Assembly (NCBI GenBank): GCA_003457135.1
Contig: DMSQ01000034.1
Location: 1-64,000 of the forward strand
DNA from: Prolixibacteraceae bacterium
GTDB lineage: Bacteria; Bacteroidota; Bacteroidia; Bacteroidales; Prolixibacteraceae
DNA: 64,000 nt
Direction: 5' to 3'
Shown here: positions 1 through 8,537 of the stretch, in pieces
Numbering within the stretch: the stretch's first letter is position 1
How the letters are laid out: every line of letters begins with the position of its first letter
Translations under genes and position numbers: made by a program
Notes under the pieces: generated by a model
What the model was told of the DNA's origin: nothing
Databases searched by the model: none
Seen by the model: only the letters and a program-made list of their open reading frames with translations

Positions 1-21
1 AACCAACTGAGCTAACAGCCC
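1..21 (-). tRNA. 5' end of a tRNA gene cut by the window edge
   Basis: Read on the minus strand, the first 21 bases give GGGCTGTTAGCTCAGTTGGTT. This is a typical tRNA 5' acceptor strand followed by the D-stem/D-loop (TAGCTCAGTTGGTT). The gene continues beyond position 1, so the anticodon is not visible and no isotype can be assigned. The remaining bases up to about 190 are AT-rich and show no gene. Confidence 0.65.
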
Positions 22-195
22 TTCTTTTCGAGCCACAAAAATATAAATTTTTCTCTTTCTTTCCTGTTCGGTGAATAAAACATCTAAATTTGAGAATTAA
101 GAAACAGAAGACTACATTTGAATGCTGTTATTTTGGGTTAATCGAAGGTTAATTTGGTTTTTTTATTGATGTTTTAAGTTACTAATTTGTTTCAG

Positions 196-2754
196 ATGAA
201 TACAGTACATCGTTGCCTGGTGATTTTGATCGGTTGGTATTCATTAGGATTGGAGCTTAATGCCAAACCCAATGATGAAACGCTGCTGAACCAATACGAC
301 GAAACCATTTTTGTAATCTCGAATTTCTCAGGAGTAGATGCCAACCTGAACGAACCCAAATCAATTCAGGAACTACTTGACGAAAACATCGGAGGGTTCC
401 GTTTTTATCTGGAATGGGAAAAGCAGCAAAACCAACTGATGATCAAAAAAGCCGATGGAAATTCCATCTCGTTCAGGCAAACCATTCATGAAATTAAAAA
501 TTTTCTCGAAAATAAACCTGAAAAAATTTTCACCCTTTTTCTTGATTTCAGCACTAATGTAAATGAACTTCAGGATATTTTCCTGGAAACGGGTATCAGC
601 CAGTACCTCTATTCTTACGATACCAAAGAAGGTTGGCCTCCTTTAAAGACAATGATGGTGGAGAATAAAAGACTGGTTGTTTTTTCGATGCAGGAGCACA
701 GAAATAGTCCCGACTGGCTTCTATATGTTTGGAATCATGCGGTAGAACCCTATTTTTCGATTTGGGAAGCGCCGGTTTTTAAAGGTGAATTTCTGAAAGG
801 CGATCCTAAAAATAGTTTACTCATTTACAATGATTACAATTTCCCCCAAAAATCAGAAGCACCTAAAAACCTTAAATTCGATACGAATCAGAATCCTTAC
901 CTGATTGAGCATGTCAAAAACACCTGGACCAATACAGGTAAAACTCCAAATTTCATTATGCTCGACCGGTATGAAAACTGGATTCTTGGGGTGATCTCCT
1001 ATCTGAGAGGCTTTAAAATTATCAAAGGGACAGTTTCATACAATACGCAGGTGCTCGACTATGTGAACTGGGCAAAAACCGGAAGCCTAACAAGTGGAAA
1101 GTATTCTTTTCCTGTTGGCCCGGGAGATAATATGGTTCTGACACCGAGCAGCCCCGGATTTCGTTTTACCCCGGAAACCGTAGCTTTTAATGAGCCTAAA
1201 CAGAATATCGTTCAGCACTTTGTTGCTACTCATCTTCAAATTACCGATAACCTTGAAGGCCATTACACCTTTGCAAAGGAAAGTCACGATTACAGCATCA
1301 ACGGTTTTGTCGGAAAACCGCAGAATGTGCAGTTTGCCGATGATTCAGTCCGATCCTCAGTAGCGCTTTTTGGCGAAAACAGCTTCATTGTTTTGCCCGG
1401 CGCTGAAGAATTTAAGATCAGGGACCACGATTTTTCAGTGGCAGCCTGGATAAAAATTAAGGAATATCTGCCCAATAGGAGAGACTATTGCATCATTGGA
1501 ACAAAGAATAATTCCTATCAGCAAGGTATTCACCTGCTGATCAGGGACCAAAAACCCTATTTCGGTTTTTACAGCAACGACCTGCAGGGCAAAACGATAC
1601 TTGCACCAGACCGATGGTATCATCTGGTCTGGAGGTATAACAAGTTAAGCGGAGAACAGGCTATTTTCCTGGATGGAAAATTGGATAGCCGTTCGTTGGG
1701 TCATCCCGCTTATAAAGGACGCGATAACCTGTACATCGGTGTTGCCGGGTTCAACTGGCCGTCGGACATGAATGGTGCAATTGATAATCTGAGTATATGG
1801 TCAAGAGCCCTGGGCGAAGAAGAAATCTGGCAACTGAACAAGGAAGTGATTGAAATAGTACCCATTAAAAATATCTTTATTCTTTATCCGGTTTTATCCT
1901 GGTCGGTAATAATTTTAATAGTATTGTCCCTGCTATCAGCGTTGTTTTTCAAATTTAAACACCATTTAAAAAGTCAACCTTCCGCTGCAGAAAAAATCAG
2001 AAAAATTGATCAGGCTATTATCCGGAAACCTGAGTCGAATTACATACAGCTTTTTGGCGATTTTAAAGTACTCGACAAACACGGAAACGAAATTACCAGC
2101 TTGTTTACCCCCAAACTTAAAAAGCTGTTCCTGATCATACTTCTCTATTCTCAGCGTAATAAAAATGGCATTTCGACTCAGGAACTAACTGAAATTCTTT
2201 GGCAAGGACATTCCTCACAAAGCGCTAAAAACAGCCGGGGAGTTACTATCCGCAAGTTGCGCCTGATTCTGGAATCGCTTGATTCAGTTCAGATCAATTT
2301 TCATATAGACCGCTGGGCAATGTCTTTTAACGGTCCGGTTTACTGCGACTATGTGGAGTGCTTAAAGCTCCTGAAAAGGGAAAAAATTCATGACACCAAT
2401 TTTAACCTGAACTTTTACCATATTATTCAGGAGGGAGAACTTTTCAAAGGCGAATCTTACGATTGGCTCGACGACTTCAAAGGATTTGTCGGAAACAATA
2501 TTGTTGACATTCTTCTGAAGTTTATCAGCGAATTAACTATTGAACAGGATAACGAATTAATCCTGAAACTTACCGATCGCATTCTTGAAACCGATCCGGT
2601 AAATGACCAGGCTCTGGCTTATAAACTGAAAGTCTTGAACAGGCAGAATAATTATAACCTGGCCAAATTTACTTTCGAACGCTTCTGTACCCTGTACGAA
2701 GAGATGTACGGCGAAAAATTTGCATCCAAATTTGATGATTTACTGGCGTCCTGA
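196..2754 (+). CDS. membrane-spanning regulator: PI-PLC-like and LamG sensor, SARP-like DNA-binding tail
   Basis: About 852 residues from the ATG at 196; an upstream TTG at 187 is possible but adds nothing typical. A signal peptide (LVILIGWYSLGLELNA) leads into a region (about 30-295) resembling the PI-PLC X / glycerophosphodiesterase-like fold, then a LamG/concanavalin-like domain (about 388-548) with the usual SVAAWIK, WYHLVW and IDNLSIWSRAL stretches. One membrane segment lies at about 556-585. The cytoplasmic part (about 615-715) looks like an OmpR/SARP winged helix (LFGDFKVLDKHGNEI, ELTEILW, SRGVTIRKLRLIL), followed by a BTAD/TPR-like helical tail. Inference: it binds an extracellular or periplasmic ligand and controls transcription directly from the membrane. 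The target is unknown; the downstream cytochrome and oxidoreductase genes are candidates. Confidence 0.72.
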   Translation: MNTVHRCLVILIGWYSLGLELNAKPNDETLLNQYDETIFVISNFSGVDANLNEPKSIQELLDENIGGFRFYLEWEKQQNQLMIKKADGNSISFRQTIHEIKNFLENKPEKIFTLFLDFSTNVNELQDIFLETGISQYLYSYDTKEGWPPLKTMMVENKRLVVFSMQEHRNSPDWLLYVWNHAVEPYFSIWEAPVFKGEFLKGDPKNSLLIYNDYNFPQKSEAPKNLKFDTNQNPYLIEHVKNTWTNTGKTPNFIMLDRYENWILGVISYLRGFKIIKGTVSYNTQVLDYVNWAKTGSLTSGKYSFPVGPGDNMVLTPSSPGFRFTPETVAFNEPKQNIVQHFVATHLQITDNLEGHYTFAKESHDYSINGFVGKPQNVQFADDSVRSSVALFGENSFIVLPGAEEFKIRDHDFSVAAWIKIKEYLPNRRDYCIIGTKNNSYQQGIHLLIRDQKPYFGFYSNDLQGKTILAPDRWYHLVWRYNKLSGEQAIFLDGKLDSRSLGHPAYKGRDNLYIGVAGFNWPSDMNGAIDNLSIWSRALGEEEIWQLNKEVIEIVPIKNIFILYPVLSWSVIILIVLSLLSALFFKFKHHLKSQPSAAEKIRKIDQAIIRKPESNYIQLFGDFKVLDKHGNEITSLFTPKLKKLFLIILLYSQRNKNGISTQELTEILWQGHSSQSAKNSRGVTIRKLRLILESLDSVQINFHIDRWAMSFNGPVYCDYVECLKLLKREKIHDTNFNLNFYHIIQEGELFKGESYDWLDDFKGFVGNNIVDILLKFISELTIEQDNELILKLTDRILETDPVNDQALAYKLKVLNRQNNYNLAKFTFERFCTLYEEMYGEKFASKFDDLLAS

Positions 2755-3005
2755 AAAACATGTTTTCAAACAGGGTTGATGGCTCTGGTATAAACGAATA
2801 GTCGCTTATAATCAGGAGATTCGCCTTTTTATGAGTTCTGTTTTAGGAATATATTAACCCGTAAATAACCTTACCTTAATCCGACTTTAAACTCCAGCTA
2901 AAATACCGCTAAGTGCACTTAACTAACTTTGATTTTTAATTTGGTCCAACATTTTTTTCCCCGCTGTTGAAAAACCACAGTAAGCGATTTATTCAGTTCG
3001 TAAAA

Positions 3006-4532
3006 ATGAAGTTTTGGAAATCCTTTCATAGCATCCTGTCGGTTAAAAGATTTTTACTTTTAGCAATTCTTGCCGGAATTTCTGCAGGTATTATTTTTGT
3101 GATTGCAGGTAACAAAACAGTTAAATATACTTCAACCGACAAATACTGTGCATCCTGTCATGTTCATCCTCATGCCGAACAAAGCTGGAAACTTTCGAAA
3201 CACTACGATAATGATGCCGGAATTATTATTCATTGTGTAGATTGCCACCTTCCGCCCGAAGGACATGGAATGCTTTTTGCCAAAGCAAAGCATGGCGCGA
3301 CCGATGTGTATGGCATACTCTTTAAAGATTCGAGCGAATTCAACTGGCTGGCAAAACGTAAACTCGAAAAGGCCAGAAAATTTGTATATGTAGAGTCGTG
3401 CGTCAAATGCCATCAGAATCTTTTTCCAAAAACGCTTACAGTTGAAGGCGAAAATGCCCATTTAAGTTTTCTGACCAGCAAGGCTGAAGTTAGTTGCCTG
3501 AATTGTCACCTTGATGTCGGGCATTTCGACCCCAACTTCAAACATGAACACAATAAGAACTTTGGAGTAACAGCTACCCAAAGTACCCAACTATTTACAG
3601 AATCAACTTTTGTAACCAACTTTGTCAATTTCACTGAGAAAATCCCAGGGACAAATGTCACTTTTGAAATGGTTGCCATTCCCGGCGGACAATTTCTGAT
3701 GGGAAGCCCAAAAAACGAAAAGCTCCGGAAACCAGACGAAGGGCCCGTACATTCGGTAAAACTTTCACGGTTCTTCATGGCAAAAATAGAAGTAAGTTGG
3801 GACGAGTACCTGGAGTTCTTTAAGGCAACTTCGTCTCAGGGCCGGAAAGAAGCTGAAGAAAACAAAAATGTGGATGCTATATCCGGACCAACTCCACCAT
3901 GGGGAGCTCCCGATCAGGGATGGGGAAAAGGCACTCGTCCGGCGATCACGATGACCTGGAAAGCTGCAAATACCTATTGCCAATGGCTCACCAAAGTTAC
4001 GGGCAAAAAATACCGCCTTCCGACCGAGGCTGAATGGGAATACGCAGCGCGCGGAGGTTCAAAAGCACCGTATTTCTTTGAAGGGGATGCCAGGCAATAT
4101 ACTTCCGCAGGATTTTTCAAAAAAATACTTGGAGCAGATACTGCAACCATACAGTCGTATGCAGTGTATAAGGAAAACAGTCAATCACAAGCTATGGAGC
4201 CAGCTTCAGTGAAGGCAAATCCATTCGGACTTAAAAATATGTTGGGAAATGTCTATGAATTCTGTTCCGATTTTTATTCGCCTGTAGCCTATCAGGCATA
4301 CCAAAAGGGAGTTGTTAATCCAAAAGGTCCGAAGAAAGGCCAGGAACATGTAATCAGGGGAGGTTCGTATAAAAGCGATGCCAAAGATTTAAGAAGTGCA
4401 GCCCGTGACTTTACCAAAACCAAGGCCTGGCTGGTAACTGATCCACAAATGCCTAAAAGCGTTTGGTGGTATTCTGATAGCAACGATGTTGGATTTAGGG
4501 TCGTTTGCGAAGTTGATAAAAATATCAAATAG
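3006..4532 (+). CDS. NapC/NirT-type tetraheme cytochrome c fused to FGE-sulfatase-like (SUMF1/EgtB/PvdO) domain
   Basis: About 508 residues from the ATG at 3006; a TTG start at 2967 would add 13 residues. An N-terminal membrane anchor (FLLLAILAGISAGIIFVIAG) is followed by four CXXCH heme motifs (CASCH, CVDCH, CVKCH, CLNCH) in the first ~185 residues, as in NapC/NirT quinol-oxidising cytochromes. The C-terminal ~290 residues carry formylglycine-generating-enzyme family signatures: MVAIPGGQFLMGS, YRLPTEAEWEYAARGG, VIRGGSY and GFRVV. The catalytic cysteine pair of true FGE enzymes is not evident, so that domain is probably structural or binding. It sits 13 bases before a Tat-exported oxidoreductase gene. 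Inference: it passes electrons between the quinone pool and periplasmic partners. Confidence 0.82.
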   Translation: MKFWKSFHSILSVKRFLLLAILAGISAGIIFVIAGNKTVKYTSTDKYCASCHVHPHAEQSWKLSKHYDNDAGIIIHCVDCHLPPEGHGMLFAKAKHGATDVYGILFKDSSEFNWLAKRKLEKARKFVYVESCVKCHQNLFPKTLTVEGENAHLSFLTSKAEVSCLNCHLDVGHFDPNFKHEHNKNFGVTATQSTQLFTESTFVTNFVNFTEKIPGTNVTFEMVAIPGGQFLMGSPKNEKLRKPDEGPVHSVKLSRFFMAKIEVSWDEYLEFFKATSSQGRKEAEENKNVDAISGPTPPWGAPDQGWGKGTRPAITMTWKAANTYCQWLTKVTGKKYRLPTEAEWEYAARGGSKAPYFFEGDARQYTSAGFFKKILGADTATIQSYAVYKENSQSQAMEPASVKANPFGLKNMLGNVYEFCSDFYSPVAYQAYQKGVVNPKGPKKGQEHVIRGGSYKSDAKDLRSAARDFTKTKAWLVTDPQMPKSVWWYSDSNDVGFRVVCEVDKNIK

Positions 4533-4545
4533 AAATTTTACTGCA

Positions 4546-5901
4546 ATGGAAAACAATACAGATAAAAGTGGCATAAACCGAAGAAGATTTCTCGGATCAA
4601 CCGCCTTGGCCGGCATCGGATTGTTGGGAGCCAGCGCCCTGATTTCGGGTTGCAAAGACGTAAAGGATGCTAAGGCTCTTGGCTTGCCTCCAATCCTGAA
4701 GGGAGCCCCCAAAGGGAAAAAACTTCGGGCAGGACTGATCGGTTGTGGTAACCGCGGAACCGGAGCCGCTTTGAACTTCATCAGCGCCGGACCTGATTTG
4801 CATATTGTTGCCCTGTCCGATGTATTTCAGGACCGAATTGATGCTACCCGTGAACGCTTTTCTAAACTAAAAATGGAAATTCCGGCAGAAAATTGCTTCT
4901 CCGGCTTTGACGGCTATAAAAAACTAATGGCTTTACCCGATTTGGATGTCGTCCTTCTGGCCACTCCTCCGCAATTCCGTCCCGAACATTTTAAAGAAGC
5001 AGTGCTTCAAAACAAACATGTTTTCATGGAAAAACCTGTTGCAGTTGATCCGGTTGGCATTCGTTCTGTGATTGCAAGCGCAAAAAAAGCACAGGCTGTT
5101 GGCCTGAATGTAGTGACCGGAACTCAGCGCCGCCATCAGCAGGATTACATTGAAACCTATCAGCAGATTGCAAACGGTGCAATCGGGAAACTGGTATCTG
5201 CCCGGGCATTCTGGAACCAGAACCACGTTTGGTTCCGCACCCGCGAGGAAGGCTGGGACGATATGACTTATATGCTCCGCAACTGGAATAACTTCGTTTG
5301 GTTGTGTGGCGATCATATTTTAGATACTCATGTTCATAACATTGATGTGATCAACTGGTTTCTGGGCAAACAGCCTGAAAGCGCTATAGGATATGGTGGC
5401 CGTGCCCGCCGTTTGACAGGCGACCAGTACGACTTCTTTAGTATTGATTTTGATTACGGCGGTGGCATTTTCTCTCACAGCATGTGCCGTCAGATTGACA
5501 ATTGTGCCAACGGAACCGGTGAATTCATTATGGGTACCGAAGGTTATACCAATTGTGCCAATACCATTTGGAATCTGGATGGTGCGGTAAAATGGCAGTT
5601 TAAATATCCCAAAGATGAAAATGACAACGAGACCAACCACCTGAAAATTCCGGCATACGTTCAGGAACATATGCATTTGGTATATGCAATACGTACCGGA
5701 GAGTACGTCAATCAGGCAGAAGAGACAGCCCTGTCAACCCTTACCGCTATTATGGCGCGAACAGCAGCCTATACCGGGAAAAAAGTTACCTGGGAAGAAA
5801 TCTATAAATCAGACATGGATCTGGGACCTAAAGAAATCGCCTTTGGTCCTGTTGACATGCAGTTTGAAGTTCCGGTTCCGGGAACAGCGCATAAGGCATA
5901 A
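4546..5901 (+). CDS. Tat-exported Gfo/Idh/MocA family oxidoreductase
   Basis: 451 residues from the ATG at 4546, just downstream of the cytochrome fusion gene. The N-terminus has a twin-arginine signal (NRRRFLGSTALAGIGLLGAS) ending in a lipobox-like ISGC, so export through Tat with possible lipidation is likely. A Rossmann nucleotide-binding segment (LRAGLIGCGNRGTGAALNF) and the EKPVAVD motif identify the Gfo/Idh/MocA family, NAD(P)-dependent sugar or polyol dehydrogenases. The C-terminal half has the family's HILDTHVHNIDV histidine-rich segment. The substrate cannot be read from the sequence. Clustering with a second Tat oxidoreductase and a membrane cytochrome suggests periplasmic sugar oxidation (inference). 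Confidence 0.85.
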   Translation: MENNTDKSGINRRRFLGSTALAGIGLLGASALISGCKDVKDAKALGLPPILKGAPKGKKLRAGLIGCGNRGTGAALNFISAGPDLHIVALSDVFQDRIDATRERFSKLKMEIPAENCFSGFDGYKKLMALPDLDVVLLATPPQFRPEHFKEAVLQNKHVFMEKPVAVDPVGIRSVIASAKKAQAVGLNVVTGTQRRHQQDYIETYQQIANGAIGKLVSARAFWNQNHVWFRTREEGWDDMTYMLRNWNNFVWLCGDHILDTHVHNIDVINWFLGKQPESAIGYGGRARRLTGDQYDFFSIDFDYGGGIFSHSMCRQIDNCANGTGEFIMGTEGYTNCANTIWNLDGAVKWQFKYPKDENDNETNHLKIPAYVQEHMHLVYAIRTGEYVNQAEETALSTLTAIMARTAAYTGKKVTWEEIYKSDMDLGPKEIAFGPVDMQFEVPVPGTAHKA

Positions 5902-5909
5902 AGGCCCAA

Positions 5910-5938
5910 AGCCTCCCCCAACCCCTCCGAAGGAGGGG
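5910..5938. repeat. GC-rich palindromic REP-like element, copy A
   Basis: A 29-base unit containing the self-complementary CCCCTCCGAAGGAGGGG. It is repeated exactly in inverted orientation at 6048-6076. Together the two copies form a REPIN-like pair about 110 bases apart between two oxidoreductase genes. Confidence 0.75.
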
Positions 5939-6047
5939 AGTTTGGAAACTGAGGGCAATGAAGGATTGCAAATGAAAAATAAATTAGCACATTAAATTAA
6001 TAGGATTTCGAATTTATATTATAAACTAACAAATTCCGGTTTTTTCG

Positions 6048-6076
6048 CCCCTCCTTCGGAGGGGTTGGGGGAGGCT
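6048..6076. repeat. GC-rich palindromic REP-like element, copy B (inverted)
   Basis: Exact reverse complement of the 29-base unit at 5910-5938, with the same internal 7-bp hairpin and GAA/TTC loop. It lies 22 bases before the ATG at 6098 and could affect mRNA structure there or attenuate read-through. Confidence 0.75.
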
Positions 6077-6097
6077 GGAGTTTTAACTAAATCTATC

Positions 6098-7411
6098 ATG
6101 GACCACAAAAGCTCACGCAGATTGTTCCTCCGGAACTCGCTTTCAGCAGTAGCCGGAACCATTATTCTTCCTCATATCATTCCATCTTCGGCCTTAGGAA
6201 TGAATGGCTTTCTCCCTCCCAGCGACCGGATTGTCATGGGATCAATCGGAGTTGGTTCACAAGGTGTTAGTAACATGAAAGGTTTCCTCCCATTTAAGGA
6301 AGTTCAGTTGGTATCCATGTGCGATGTAGATTCCGGCCATCTGGGAAAAGCATCTGCAATTGTGAATCAATATTATAAAAACACCGATTGCCGCACCTAT
6401 AAGGATTACCGTGTATTTCTTGAAAAAGAAAAGCTGGATGCAGTCTGCATTTCGGTACCCGATCATTGGCATAGTATTGCCTATGTTGCCTCAGCGAACA
6501 AAAAACTGGACATTTACGGTGAAAAACCTTTGGCCAGAAGCATTGGTGAAGGCCAGCAGATTGTAAAAGCCGTTCAGAAAAATAACATTGTTTGGCAAAC
6601 AGGAAGCTGGCAGCGCTCAGTTGCGAATTTTCACAAAGGCGCTGAATTGGTTTTTAATGGAAGGCTTGGGAAAGTTGATCATGTGGAAGTTGGTTTGCCT
6701 AATGCAACTAAACTGATAGGTATGCCACCGATAAAACCAGTGCCGGCAGAACTCGACTGGGACTTTTGGCTTGGATCAGCGCCCAAAGTGGAATACCGGG
6801 GAGTTTGTCACTGGAACTGGAGATGGATTCTGGACTATTCGGGAGGTCAGTTAACCGACTGGGCCGGTCACCACATTGACATTGCCCATTGGGGGCTTGG
6901 ACTCGACCGCACCGGACCAATTGAGGTTTCGGGTGAAGGGATTTATCCACCTTCAGGAGAATTGTATAATGTGCCGATGGAATACGATTTCAACTGCAAA
7001 TACAAATCAGGAGTTGTGATTCGTGTAGCCAACGCAGCCCGGTTACCTCATGGAATGGGCGTTACCTGGTATGGCGAAAATGGCTGGATACACGTTGACC
7101 GTGGCGATAAAATTACAGCTTCCAAACCCGAACTTATTTCTGAAGAACTTGGAGCCAACAAAAAAGCGCTTTATAAAAGCGACAATCATATCGGCAATTT
7201 CCTCGAATGTATCCGAACCCGTAAAGAAACCATTACTCCGGCTGAAGTTGCTCACCGTTCAATTTCAGTGGGGCTTCTGGGCGAAATTGCCATGACAACC
7301 AAACAGAAAATACAATGGGATCCGGTAAAGGAAAAGATCATCAATAATGTCGAAGCCAACAAAATGCTGATGAGGCCATTCCGCGCTCCATGGAAAATAC
7401 CGGCCATTTAA
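6098..7411 (+). CDS. Tat-exported Gfo/Idh/MocA family oxidoreductase
   Basis: 437 residues; the ATG at 6098 starts just before the Tat signal (SSRRLFLRNSLSAVAGTI). A Rossmann segment (IVMGSIGVGSQGVSNMKGF), the GEKPLARS motif and the C-terminal GGQLTDWAGHHIDIAHWG block are typical of secreted Bacteroidetes Gfo/Idh/MocA proteins. It is a distant paralogue of the gene at 4546, not a near-duplicate. The two genes are separated by the REP-like pair. The substrate is unknown; sugar or glycoside oxidation is the family expectation. A terminator-like hairpin follows at 7478. Confidence 0.85.
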   Translation: MDHKSSRRLFLRNSLSAVAGTIILPHIIPSSALGMNGFLPPSDRIVMGSIGVGSQGVSNMKGFLPFKEVQLVSMCDVDSGHLGKASAIVNQYYKNTDCRTYKDYRVFLEKEKLDAVCISVPDHWHSIAYVASANKKLDIYGEKPLARSIGEGQQIVKAVQKNNIVWQTGSWQRSVANFHKGAELVFNGRLGKVDHVEVGLPNATKLIGMPPIKPVPAELDWDFWLGSAPKVEYRGVCHWNWRWILDYSGGQLTDWAGHHIDIAHWGLGLDRTGPIEVSGEGIYPPSGELYNVPMEYDFNCKYKSGVVIRVANAARLPHGMGVTWYGENGWIHVDRGDKITASKPELISEELGANKKALYKSDNHIGNFLECIRTRKETITPAEVAHRSISVGLLGEIAMTTKQKIQWDPVKEKIINNVEANKMLMRPFRAPWKIPAI

Positions 7412-7477
7412 ACTGAACCCTAAATCCGAATCCTCACTTTTCATCCGAAAAACAGGGATTCTTTCCTATACCAACTG

Positions 7478-7526
7478 AAAGCTGTCAGCAAAGGGAAACT
7501 TCTTTTCCTGAACTGGCAGCTTTTTA
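7478..7526 (+). terminator. intrinsic terminator
   Basis: AAAGCTGTCAG pairs with CTGGCAGCTTT (one G-T wobble) around a loop of about 24 bases, followed by TTTTTATT. It closes the oxidoreductase transcript before the glycosyltransferase gene. Confidence 0.55.
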
Positions 7527-7613
7527 TTACACCTTTGCTACTTGCCTTCAAAATCCATATCTTTAAACCATGCTTAATCCTGATATTTAAAGTACGCATA
7601 AATAAACAAAAAA

Positions 7614-8537
7614 ATGTTTTCACTGATAATTCCGGTTTATAACGAAGAAGGTCTGATCGGCGAACTGGCTGCCCGCTCAATTAAAGCAGTCGAATCCTTC
7701 ACGACTCACTATGAGATTTTATTTATAAACGATGGAAGTACCGATTCGACTCTTGAGAAACTAATTGAGGTACGTAAGCATCATTCAGGAATAAAGATTA
7801 TTGATCTTTCGAAAAATTTCGGGCATCAGGCCGCATTCACCGCCGGATTGGAATTGGCAATGGGTAATTACGTGGCCATGATGGACGGCGATCTTCAGGA
7901 CCCGCCTGAATTGCTGTCAGAAATGTACCGGATGATCAAAGATGAAGGATATGACATTGTCAGCGGGAAGCGCAAAGGCCGGAAAGGTACACGGCTTCGG
8001 CTTGCAACCAATCTTTTTCATATCTTTTTTAAAAAAATTGCCGGAATTGACGACATGGAAAATTCGGGCAACTTCTCCATCATGAACCGGGCAGCCGTAA
8101 ATGCTTTGGTTCAGATGAAAGAATCTATCCGTTACCTGCCCGGAATGCGTTCTTATATCGGTTTCAGGCAAGGCTACATCGAATACATACGTGATGACCG
8201 CATGGGAGGTGAACCAAAAATGACTCTATCGAAACTCGTAGTTTTAGGAGCCGATGCCATTTTCTCATTCTCAAAATTCCCCATTAAAGTCTGCCTTTTT
8301 CTTGGTACCATTGGAACCATCGTTTTCTTTTTTGCCGGTATTTATGCCCTGGTAGATAAGTTTTTTGGTTTAGCAATATTGGGATGGTCGTCAACGGTTT
8401 TGAGTATCTATTTCCTTGGATCAATTCAACTTATTTTTTTGGGAGTTGTAGGCGAATATGTGTACCGCATCTACAAGGAATCTCAAAACAGGCCCATTTA
8501 CCTCGTGAAGAAATTTTACGATGCTGAAAATGAATAA
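7614..8537 (+). CDS. GT2 glycosyltransferase, DPM1/GtrB-like with C-terminal membrane anchor
   Basis: 307 residues. It opens with MFSLIIPVYNEEGLIGEL and INDGSTDSTLEKL, and has the DGDLQDPPE metal/nucleotide motif of family GT2 polyprenyl-phosphate glycosyltransferases. Two hydrophobic segments at about 228-290 match the membrane anchor of GtrB/ArnC-like enzymes, which load a sugar onto undecaprenyl phosphate at the inner membrane. Its stop overlaps the start of the next gene (TAATG), a GT-C-type enzyme that would use such a lipid-linked sugar. The pair probably adds a sugar to an envelope glycan or protein (inference). Confidence 0.88.
   Translation: MFSLIIPVYNEEGLIGELAARSIKAVESFTTHYEILFINDGSTDSTLEKLIEVRKHHSGIKIIDLSKNFGHQAAFTAGLELAMGNYVAMMDGDLQDPPELLSEMYRMIKDEGYDIVSGKRKGRKGTRLRLATNLFHIFFKKIAGIDDMENSGNFSIMNRAAVNALVQMKESIRYLPGMRSYIGFRQGYIEYIRDDRMGGEPKMTLSKLVVLGADAIFSFSKFPIKVCLFLGTIGTIVFFFAGIYALVDKFFGLAILGWSSTVLSIYFLGSIQLIFLGVVGEYVYRIYKESQNRPIYLVKKFYDAENE

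Noticed and set aside
3006..4532. The FGE-like domain as an active sulfatase-maturing enzyme.
   Set aside because: The catalytic cysteine pair of FGE is not seen and no sulfatase gene lies nearby.
5684..5995. A plus-strand open frame overlapping the end of the first Gfo/Idh/MocA gene.
   Set aside because: It overlaps a well-supported gene in another frame and runs into the REP-like repeat; its translation has low-complexity repeats only.
7441..7680. A minus-strand open frame of about 79 codons around the start of the GT2 gene.
   Set aside because: It overlaps a terminator and the start of a well-supported gene on the opposite strand and shows no recognisable features.
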